Below are positions 57,536-64,000 of a stretch of 64,000 bases of DNA, one piece after another (the first letter of the stretch is position 1; the number at the start of each line of letters is the position of its first letter). Source of the stretch: an uncultured Christensenellaceae bacterium (GTDB lineage: Bacteria; Bacillota; Clostridia; Christensenellales; Borkfalkiaceae); NCBI GenBank assembly GCA_910589015.1, contig CAJUSA010000004.1, forward strand, positions 62,001-126,000, in the 5' to 3' direction. The notes beneath the pieces were generated by a model. It was not told the origin of the DNA and made no database searches. It saw nothing but the letters and a program-made list of their open reading frames with translations. The position numbers and the translations under genes are program-made.

Positions 57536-59650
57536 ATGAAATTTACCAAAAATCAGATAATCCGGTACGCCTTCGAGGGTACGAGCGTCATCTATACCGT
57601 ATTGAACGGTGTTATGTCTTTCACATGCGTGCCCGATGAAATGGTTTCGCAAGTCAAGGAAAGCAAGCTGTATAAGAGCTTTAACTTAAAGCACCCTTAT
57701 TGTGAGATCGAACCCATGGTGCAGGTTGCGAGAAAGGGCGATGTTTCCCGCCGCGACTTCACGGTCGGTGCTACCATGTACAACAGAACGACGGCGTTTT
57801 CGTTCCGTCCGTGCGATCAGAAGTTTACGGAAAACGGGAACGAACGGCAGGCGATTACCTACTTGAAAACGCCTGACGGACTGGAATGCCGCCATTTTGT
57901 AAGGCAGAAAAAGGGATATCGTGTCATCGAAGTGTTCATGGAGCTTTTTAACGGCGGCAGCGATTGCGTGTTAGAGCTTGCCTCTTCATTCGCGCTTTCG
58001 TCGCTCTCTCCCTTCTGCGAGGAGAACGACCCCGAAACGCTTATCATGCACCGTTTATACGGCAACTGGTCGGGTGAAGGCAGAAAAGAGAGCGTGCCCG
58101 TTTCGGAATATAATTTCGAAGACAGCTGGTCGTCGCTCGGCGTGCGGATGAAAAAAATCGGTGCGCTCGGTTCCATGCCCGCAAGAGGATATATCCCGTT
58201 CATCGCGATCGAAGACAGAACATACGGCGCGACCTGGGCGGTGCAGCTCGAAGCGCCTTCCTCCTGGCAAATCGAGGCACTGCACCGCTACGGCGCCATA
58301 ACGCTTACGGGCGGACAGGCCGATTATCTTTACGGGCATTGGCGCAAAAACTTTGTAAAAGGCGAAACGTTCCGAACGCACAGCGCGTATATTTCCACCG
58401 TAAAAGGCGACCTCACCAAGGCATGCGCGGTGCTGACGCGCTATCACGACACGCTCTACCGCTTTCCCGAGAGCGAAGAGAATCTGCCCGTCGTCTATAA
58501 CGAATATCTCTACAGCTGGGGAAATCCCACGATGGAAAACGTTCGCCCGCAGCTTAAAATCGCCTCGGAGCTGGGCGCAAAGTATTTCGTGCTCGACGCA
58601 GGCTGGTTTTCCGAATTTAACGACGGCGAGCTGGGCGATTGGAACATCGTGGAGAAAAAATTCCCGAACGGGTTGATTGAATTTTCAAAAGAGAGCATGA
58701 AATACGGATTTACGGCTTGCGGCGTGTGGTACGAATTCGAGGGCGCAACTTCCAATTCGCTTGTATCCAAAAACGAAAATTGGCTCTTGCGCGAAGACGG
58801 CGTCGCCATCAATCACAGCGGCAGAATGTTCCTCGATTTCAGAAATGCCGAGGTGACGGAATACCTCACGCAAAAGGTGATAAGAACGCTCAATGAAAAC
58901 GGGCTCGCGTATATCAAGATCGATTATAACGAAAATATCGGCTACGGCGTAGACGGCGCCGAAAGCATGGGCGAAGGCTTGCGCCAACACATTGAAAAGG
59001 TGATAGAGTTCTATAAAAAGCTGCGTGACGGCGTAAAAGGGCTTGTCATGGAAGTGTGTTCGTCGGGGGGAATGCGGCATGAACCGCTCTTTTCCACGTT
59101 TGGCAGTATGGTTTCGTTTTCCGATGCGCACGAGAATGCCGACGGCGCCGTGCTCGCCATGGATTTGCACCGCATCATGCAGCCGCGCACCTTGCAGGTG
59201 TGGGCGAGCATCTGCCCCTGTCACGACGCGGATGAAGTTTATTTCACTCTGGTAAAAGCCATGCTGGGCAGGATCTGTCTTTCGGGAAAACTGACCGAAG
59301 TTTCGGATGAAGTGCGCGCCATCGTAAAAGAAGGCGTTGCGTTCTATCGGAATCTCGTGGAAATTATCCGCGACGGCGAAACGACGCTGATCGATACGGA
59401 TGAAATAAAATCGCTCCGCCACCCGTGCGGCGTGATCCGCCTTATGCGGAAAAGCGCCGACGGTAAGCGTGTCGCTTGTTATGCCATGGCGTACGGCGAC
59501 AATGCGCGCACGGCGCAGTTCGGGGCGGGGGGATACCGCATCGAGTGCGGCTACGGCAATGCGCCTTACACCGTAGAGAACGGCACGCTCAACGTAAAGT
59601 TGGGCAAAAAGCATCTCTCTGCCGCCGTGGTTATATTAAAAGAGGACTGA
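57536..59650 (+). CDS. GH36 alpha-galactosidase (cytoplasmic)
   Basis: 704 aa with no signal peptide. The N-terminal beta domain (~1-300) is followed by a barrel: WGNPTMENVRPQLKIASELGAKYFVLDAGWF (~325-355), nucleophile D463 in YIKIDYNENIG, CSSGGMRHEP (~508-517) and acid/base D530 in SFSDAHE. It releases alpha-linked galactose, possibly other alpha-glycosides in this broad family, from imported oligosaccharides. The length matches GH36 (~700-730). It is transcribed with the beta-helix genes (12 nt gap). It is the only hydrolase of this locus without an export signal. Confidence 0.9.
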   Translation: MKFTKNQIIRYAFEGTSVIYTVLNGVMSFTCVPDEMVSQVKESKLYKSFNLKHPYCEIEPMVQVARKGDVSRRDFTVGATMYNRTTAFSFRPCDQKFTENGNERQAITYLKTPDGLECRHFVRQKKGYRVIEVFMELFNGGSDCVLELASSFALSSLSPFCEENDPETLIMHRLYGNWSGEGRKESVPVSEYNFEDSWSSLGVRMKKIGALGSMPARGYIPFIAIEDRTYGATWAVQLEAPSSWQIEALHRYGAITLTGGQADYLYGHWRKNFVKGETFRTHSAYISTVKGDLTKACAVLTRYHDTLYRFPESEENLPVVYNEYLYSWGNPTMENVRPQLKIASELGAKYFVLDAGWFSEFNDGELGDWNIVEKKFPNGLIEFSKESMKYGFTACGVWYEFEGATSNSLVSKNENWLLREDGVAINHSGRMFLDFRNAEVTEYLTQKVIRTLNENGLAYIKIDYNENIGYGVDGAESMGEGLRQHIEKVIEFYKKLRDGVKGLVMEVCSSGGMRHEPLFSTFGSMVSFSDAHENADGAVLAMDLHRIMQPRTLQVWASICPCHDADEVYFTLVKAMLGRICLSGKLTEVSDEVRAIVKEGVAFYRNLVEIIRDGETTLIDTDEIKSLRHPCGVIRLMRKSADGKRVACYAMAYGDNARTAQFGAGGYRIECGYGNAPYTVENGTLNVKLGKKHLSAAVVILKED

Positions 59651-59653
59651 ATT

Positions 59654-61477
59654 ATGAGGGGAATAAAGCGTATGATAACGCTGTTTTCGGCGGCGGCGAT
59701 TCTCTCGTGCGCGAGCATGCCTTTCGTACATGCCGGCGCCGTTTCATATACGTTCACGAAAAACGATACGGGCTACGATGCGTTGAAACTGAAAGCTGCG
59801 TCCGCCGTTGTTGTGGATATCTGCGACAGCCGTAACGTGCAGTTCGTAACGGACGGCGACATCAAGGCGACGAACGCGCTCGTTCGCGTAAACGACGACG
59901 GCAACGTTGCAGACGCGCGCGGGAATACGATCGAGCCGTTAAATCAATTTTTCGGAGAGATGAGCAAAAAGGTCATTCCGAATTTACTGATCGAGAGCGG
60001 CGAAGGGCTGAATGCGGTCGTTACATATGCCTCAAAGCAGCAGCGGTTCGGCGACGCAGCGGTGGTTTCGGGCGATCCCGATATTTTGAAGAGTGCGCGC
60101 AGCAGATTGCCTCATCTGCGCAGGATCTACGACGCTTCTTCCGCGACCGTGTTCGACGGAAAAGCGATTGCGGGCACGGCGAACGAAAGCGGCGCCGTGG
60201 CTGTCGTTCTGAACAGCGGGATTGCCACGCGCTCAAACGTGGAATATTTGCAGCAGCGCATGAAGTCCGTGTGGGTGCGGCTTGACGATAAAGATGAATT
60301 TGCCGCATTCAAAGGCATTGCAAGCGGCGCGCTGGGGTTAATCACGCAGGGGAATCCGCTCACGGTTGCGAACGCATATCAGGTTTTCGAAAACGAGCCG
60401 AGATCCACGCTATCCCGCGCGCCTCTGAACGTTGCGCACAGGGGACTGCCGTATGCCTGTAACGAAAACTCTTTGGAAGGGTTTGCCGCAGCGATCGGGG
60501 CGGGCGCGACGCATCTGGAAGTGGACGCTCATCTGACGAGCGACGGACATATCGTTATCATGCACGACGGCACTTTGAACAGAACGACCAATATCGACCC
60601 CGCCAAAGTTCCTACGACTTCGATTTCCTCTATGACGCTCGAAACGCTGCGGCAGTACCGCATTATCAGGAACTATGCGGGCAATGTGACGGGTACGGAA
60701 TCGGTGATCCCCACGATCGACGAAGTGTTTGAATTGTGCAAAGAGAAAGATATCCTGCTGTTCTTTGAAATCAAAACGGGTAACGCCAAATTTGCGGCGG
60801 AGTTCAAAAAGAAAATCGAAGAGTACGGCATGCAGGAAAAAATCGTCGTCATTTCCTTCGACAACAATGCGCTGAACAGTATCCGCACGCAGATCCCGTA
60901 TCTTTGGGTGCTCGATCTCAATAATAAAAAAGCCACGCTTGCCGAAACGGTAACGTACTTATGCGAAAACGACAGAGGGTGCGATATGTCACAGGGCAAT
61001 TTGAGCGTGATGCGCGATTTGCTCGAACGCGGGTTTGCGCCCGGCGCCTGGACGTACGAATCGAAATCGAGCTTTAAGACCGCTGCGCTCGAAGGCGTTT
61101 ACGCCATAACCAACAACGAAGCGGCAGAGTGTTCGGTATTTTCCCGCGCCGTAACGATAAACGACATCGCGCCCGTTGCGAAATCGAAAATAGAGAGCAA
61201 AGATTTCACGGTGAGCGCGCAGACGACGGCGTATAACGGGCAAACAAAGGACTGTACCGCTAAAATTCTTTCGTACCGCGATATGGGCGATCATGCCGAG
61301 GCGGTGTTCCTCGTGAACGCGGGCGATTGGAACATGGTGAGCGACGTGGTAAAGATCGAATACGCCGTTTCGGGCAAGGGGTGCAACGCGGGAATTTCCT
61401 GTCTGTCGTTCACGGCGGCGCCCGCAATCGTTGCGCTCGGGCTTGTAATTTACAGAAAAAACCGCAAAAACGTTTGA
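59654..61477 (+). CDS. Surface protein with glycerophosphodiester phosphodiesterase (GDPD) domain
   Basis: 607 aa. Signal sequence at residues 1-33 (a lipobox-like ILSC is also present). Residues ~40-255 look like a degenerate GDPD/PI-PLC-type barrel: they lack the HRG/E motifs but end in GALGLITQGNPLTVANAYQVF. The active GDPD domain (~257-500) has NVAHRGLPYACNENSLEGF, LEVDAHLTSDGHIVIMHDGTLNRTT and LLFFEIKTG. The tail GKGCNAGISC + helix + YRKNRKNV resembles the anchors of three other proteins here. GDPDs hydrolyse glycerophosphodiesters, including teichoic-acid parts. Its place in a sugar locus hints at a different phosphodiester or glycan substrate, but this is a guess. It starts 4 nt after GH36. 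Confidence 0.83.
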   Translation: MRGIKRMITLFSAAAILSCASMPFVHAGAVSYTFTKNDTGYDALKLKAASAVVVDICDSRNVQFVTDGDIKATNALVRVNDDGNVADARGNTIEPLNQFFGEMSKKVIPNLLIESGEGLNAVVTYASKQQRFGDAAVVSGDPDILKSARSRLPHLRRIYDASSATVFDGKAIAGTANESGAVAVVLNSGIATRSNVEYLQQRMKSVWVRLDDKDEFAAFKGIASGALGLITQGNPLTVANAYQVFENEPRSTLSRAPLNVAHRGLPYACNENSLEGFAAAIGAGATHLEVDAHLTSDGHIVIMHDGTLNRTTNIDPAKVPTTSISSMTLETLRQYRIIRNYAGNVTGTESVIPTIDEVFELCKEKDILLFFEIKTGNAKFAAEFKKKIEEYGMQEKIVVISFDNNALNSIRTQIPYLWVLDLNNKKATLAETVTYLCENDRGCDMSQGNLSVMRDLLERGFAPGAWTYESKSSFKTAALEGVYAITNNEAAECSVFSRAVTINDIAPVAKSKIESKDFTVSAQTTAYNGQTKDCTAKILSYRDMGDHAEAVFLVNAGDWNMVSDVVKIEYAVSGKGCNAGISCLSFTAAPAIVALGLVIYRKNRKNV

Positions 61478-61498
61478 GTAACGATAAGGAGGTTTATT

Positions 61499-62782
61499 AT
61501 GAAAAAAGGAGTTTGTTTTATAATGAGTGCTTTTTTGTGTCTGGCTTGCATGGGTGCCGCAGGTTGCTCGGGCAACGGCGGAAACAACGAAAACAACAAC
61601 GGCGGCAATACCGAAGATTATACGCCACTGCCCATATACGATTTACAGGAATTCGTGCTCGATAAATACGTTTCGCCCGTCTGGCAGGGCACGGTAAGCT
61701 ACGCCGAAGCGGCGTTCGTTATGGAAAACGAGGCGGGGGAGGTAGCGCCGTTGCACCTGCTCTATCCCATCAAAAATATCGTTTCCGTGCGCAGCGCCGA
61801 TTTGAAGACGAAATATACCGAGGGTGTCGATTTCGAAGTGGGCGAGGACGGAACGTTAAAGATTCTTTCGGGCGGCAACATTCCCTATTTACGCTATTCC
61901 GATTATTATCATGAAACTTATACGGACGACGGATTAAAGACGCAGATACCCGCGGCGGCGCCAACGGGGGCGTATATCGTTGCGGAAACGACAAAGGATT
62001 CGCCCGGAATGAGCGCCTGGTGCCTTGCGGTGACCTACACGCACGCGCAGGAAACGGCGGTTGCAAAGCCCGCCGATAAGAGCGCAACTTTTTCAAGATT
62101 TGCGCAGAAGCTCGAACGGGGCGAAGAGATCAAAGTTGCGTATTTCGGCGACAGTATCACGGACGGCTGGGGTTCCACCGCGTTCGCTTATGTAGACCGC
62201 GCGCCTTATTGCCCCATGTATGCCGATCTCGCTATGGATCAGTTGGAACAGAAATACGGCGTTACCATTACAAGAAAGAATTTTTCGGTGAGCGGAAATA
62301 CTTCGCAGCAATCGTATGAAAGCCCGAAGATGGACGAGGTGTGCGCGGAAAACGCCGATCTCGTTGTGGTGGCGTTCGGAATGAACGACGGCGCAGGGCG
62401 CCCCGTAAAGGACTTTTCCACCACGATGCAGCAAATCATCAATAAAATCACGAAGAGCTCTCCCGATACGGAAATCGTTGTGGTTTTGAGCATGCTGCCC
62501 AACGAGAAGGTGGGCTTTTCGCAGGGTTCCACGCTGCGCATTTATCACGAAGATTATCCCGAAGAGTTTGCAAAGCTCGAGGAAAAGTGGGCGAGCCAGG
62601 GCAAGCACGTTGCCGTTGCCAACGTGACCGAAGTGCATAAACATATCTTGCAGCGCAAAAAGTTTCAGGACACGACTTCGTCCAACACCAATCACCCCAA
62701 CGATTATATGCACCGCGTCTATGCACAAACGCTTTTAAGGACGCTGGTCGGCGATAACGTTTTCTTCTCGATTTCGGAATAA
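61499..62782 (+). CDS. SGNH/GDSL esterase lipoprotein
   Basis: 427 aa. The lipobox AAGC is near residue 22, followed by a Gly/Asn-rich spacer. An N-terminal ~170-aa beta domain precedes the SGNH fold: block I S219 in YFGDSITDGWG, the block II region around FSVSGNT, block III N in AFGMNDGAG, and block V in TNHPNDYMHR with the catalytic His. Such surface esterases usually remove acetyl or feruloyl groups from plant polysaccharides, helping the beta-helix enzymes. The ATG follows AAGGAGG. Last gene before a clear terminator. Confidence 0.87.
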   Translation: MKKGVCFIMSAFLCLACMGAAGCSGNGGNNENNNGGNTEDYTPLPIYDLQEFVLDKYVSPVWQGTVSYAEAAFVMENEAGEVAPLHLLYPIKNIVSVRSADLKTKYTEGVDFEVGEDGTLKILSGGNIPYLRYSDYYHETYTDDGLKTQIPAAAPTGAYIVAETTKDSPGMSAWCLAVTYTHAQETAVAKPADKSATFSRFAQKLERGEEIKVAYFGDSITDGWGSTAFAYVDRAPYCPMYADLAMDQLEQKYGVTITRKNFSVSGNTSQQSYESPKMDEVCAENADLVVVAFGMNDGAGRPVKDFSTTMQQIINKITKSSPDTEIVVVLSMLPNEKVGFSQGSTLRIYHEDYPEEFAKLEEKWASQGKHVAVANVTEVHKHILQRKKFQDTTSSNTNHPNDYMHRVYAQTLLRTLVGDNVFFSISE

Positions 62783-62791
62783 AGTAAAAAG

Positions 62792-62822
62792 ACGGGCAGG
62801 ATAAAACTGCCCGTTTTTTTTT
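62792..62822 (+). terminator. Rho-independent terminator of the second carbohydrate operon
   Basis: ACGGGCAG pairs with CTGCCCGT around GATAAAA, followed by nine T. It ends the operon that starts at 44175. Confidence 0.92.
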
Positions 62823-62853
62823 CTTGTATGCAAGAAACTGTTAATGAAAATCT

Positions 62854-62881
62854 GGCAACATTTGGATAAAAAACGGCAACA
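62854..62881 (+). promoter_or_regulatory. Paired GGCAACA half-sites, likely AraC-type operator
   Basis: GGCAACA at 62854-62860 and again at 62875-62881 are direct repeats 21 bp apart (two helical turns), ending 20 bp before the -35 of the AraC gene promoter. A similar pair exists at 63924-63951. Confidence 0.5.
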
Positions 62882-62900
62882 CGCAAAATTCGGAAAGGGA

Positions 62901-62929
62901 TTGACTTTTTATGTGAAAAGAAATAAAAT
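62901..62929 (+). promoter_or_regulatory. Promoter of the AraC gene at 62958
   Basis: TTGACT (62901-62906), a 17-nt spacer and TAAAAT (62924-62929), with a ~22-nt leader containing GGGGGCGG before the ATG. Confidence 0.7.
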
Positions 62930-62957
62930 GAATTTATATTGATGCTGCGGGGGCGGT

Positions 62958-63908
62958 ATGAAGAGAATCAATGCAGAGATGGCGCATTACGAGCACAGCG
63001 ATAGCTACGACTGTTTTATCGCCAACCATTATAATATCGATTTATCCGTAACCGAATGCGGCTACGAAAAATGCAATCCCTTTCACTGTTGGGGTCCCGA
63101 AAACAAACCGGGGTATTATTTCCATTTCGTCCTTTCAGGCAAGGGAAAACTATACGTCGAGGACAAGGTGTTCGAATGTAAGGCGGGCGATCTGTTTTAT
63201 TTAAGCCCCGAGGTCATGGCGTATTACGAGGCGGACGGCGGTGATCCGTGGGAATATAAATGGGTGGGTTTTATCGGAACGCGCGCGGAAGGGTTGCTCG
63301 GGAACACGGTGTTCGTGGACGACCGTGTGCAGAAAAACGTTTCCCGTGAGATGATCGAACCCTATTTCGACAATATTTTTTCTTCTTTCCAATCCGAGCG
63401 GACGCCCGAACTTTCTTCCACCGGGCATTTATATCTCTTCCTTTCCTGGTTGATCTGCAATTATTCCAAGAAAAATTTTTCCAAAGAAGAGGCGGAAGAG
63501 CGGCGCTTTTTCAGTATTTTGCGTTATATTTCGCTTCATTACACGTCCGGAATGAAAGTATCCGACATTTCGAAGGCGCTTAATTACGACAGAACGTATA
63601 TCTACAAATTGTTTATCAAACACTTGAAAATGTCGCCGAGTGAATTTGTGGAATATTTGCGGATGCGGCTTGCCTGCGATTTGCTTGCGGGCAAACAATA
63701 TTCTTTGCAGGATATCGCGATCAGGACGGGGTACGACAATTATAACTGGTTTTTTACGGTGTTCAAAAGAACGTTCGGGCTGACGCCGCAGGAGTTCGAC
63801 GCCATCGTCACGTCCGAACATCTGGAACGCAACGACGAGCGGTTTTTGCGTGTGGAACACATGCTGAAACGTTACAATGATTTTATCGATACCGGAAAAT
63901 TTATATAA
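62958..63908 (+). CDS. AraC-family transcription regulator
   Basis: 316 aa. An N-terminal cupin sensor has YYFHFVLSGKGKLYVEDKVFECKAGDLFYLSPEVMAYYEADGGDPWEYKWVGF (~49-105), the arabinose-binding-like domain of this regulator group. The C-terminal double HTH contains MKVSDISKALNYDRTYIYKLFIKHLKMSPSEFVEYLRM (~198-235) and YSLQDIAIRTGYDNYNWFFTVFKRTFGLTPQEFD (~247-280). It probably senses a sugar from the operon to its left or from a locus beyond the window, and may regulate itself through the half-sites before its promoter. Confidence 0.92.
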   Translation: MKRINAEMAHYEHSDSYDCFIANHYNIDLSVTECGYEKCNPFHCWGPENKPGYYFHFVLSGKGKLYVEDKVFECKAGDLFYLSPEVMAYYEADGGDPWEYKWVGFIGTRAEGLLGNTVFVDDRVQKNVSREMIEPYFDNIFSSFQSERTPELSSTGHLYLFLSWLICNYSKKNFSKEEAEERRFFSILRYISLHYTSGMKVSDISKALNYDRTYIYKLFIKHLKMSPSEFVEYLRMRLACDLLAGKQYSLQDIAIRTGYDNYNWFFTVFKRTFGLTPQEFDAIVTSEHLERNDERFLRVEHMLKRYNDFIDTGKFI

Positions 63909-63923
63909 AATTCAATCGCAAAA

Positions 63924-63967
63924 AACAACATATCTTAATTGTTCGTCAACATTTCTTGTGTTATTAT
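63924..63967 (+). promoter_or_regulatory. Second CAACA half-site pair and weak promoter
   Basis: CAACA at 63926-63930 and 63947-63951 repeats the 21-bp spacing seen before the AraC gene. TTGTTC (63939-63944) and TATTAT (63962-63967) with a 17-nt spacer form a weak promoter overlapping the right half-site, possibly for a gene beyond the window. The remaining bases to 64000 hold no gene. Confidence 0.35.
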
Positions 63968-64000
63968 GAGTTCGGAATTTATGACACAAGATTTTGTTTT

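Overview
The window reads as the chromosome of an endospore-forming Bacillota, probably Clostridia living on plant polysaccharides (gut-like). The evidence is a gerA/gerB/gerC germinant-receptor operon, a SpoIVFA-like/SpoIVFB-like sporulation pair, the Gram-positive order spoIVFA-spoIVFB-(rng)-rplU-rpmA, many lipoproteins with lipobox cysteines, and AGGAGG-type ribosome binding sites. A finer taxonomic call is not possible from the sequence alone.

Layout. (1) 1-12200 is mostly core: the leftward ger operon, a divergent cysteine desulfurase, the sporulation protease pair, RNase G, ribosomal proteins L21 and L27, and a Val-Gly-Cys-Leu tRNA cluster. AT-richer accessory genes are inserted here: a DJ-1/PfpI protein, and a small HTH gene divergent from a membrane protein. 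(2) 12143-42719 looks like a genomic island integrated at the 3' end of tRNA-Leu. A tyrosine recombinase broken by one in-frame amber codon lies beside the tRNA, and a near-identical 23-nt copy of the tRNA 3' end recurs about 30.5 kb away. After a graveyard of gene remnants (Mob-like, XRE, DUF488, AraC) the island carries a long co-directional polysaccharide-utilisation operon. It encodes a CUT1-type ABC importer, a surface GH43-like protein, a CBM9-like lipoprotein, a 1711-aa repeat lipoprotein, a surface GH31, a six-hairpin hydrolase and a sialate-O-acetylesterase-like protein. These are followed by cytoplasmic GH42, GH31-PA14, a frameshifted six-hairpin hydrolase and GH78. (3) 42891-64000 is a second carbohydrate locus. 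An AraC regulator is divergent from a LamG surface protein. Then come an LplA/YtcQ-type binding protein, another LamG protein, LplB/YtcP-type permeases, three tandem GH28/GH49-like beta-helix lipoproteins, a cytoplasmic GH36, a tandem-GDPD surface protein, an SGNH esterase lipoprotein and a second AraC regulator.

How the genes work together (inference). Lipid-anchored or C-terminally membrane-anchored enzymes and lectin-like proteins bind and trim a branched plant polymer, probably pectic or rhamnose/galactose-bearing, at the cell surface. Two ABC importers take up the oligosaccharides. Neither locus encodes an ATPase, so a shared MsmX/UgpC-type ATPase elsewhere is presumed. Cytoplasmic GH42, GH31, GH78 and GH36 finish the job. 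Two AraC regulators probably sense the sugars.

Most notable observations: the att-flanked island; a 28-bp tandem duplication that exactly explains a frameshift; a shared Gly-Cys transmembrane tail on four surface proteins; His/Cys modules at the N-termini of three surface lipoproteins; two GH31 enzymes with a non-canonical WYDRNW nucleophile region; and paired CAACA half-sites spaced 21 bp around the last AraC gene.
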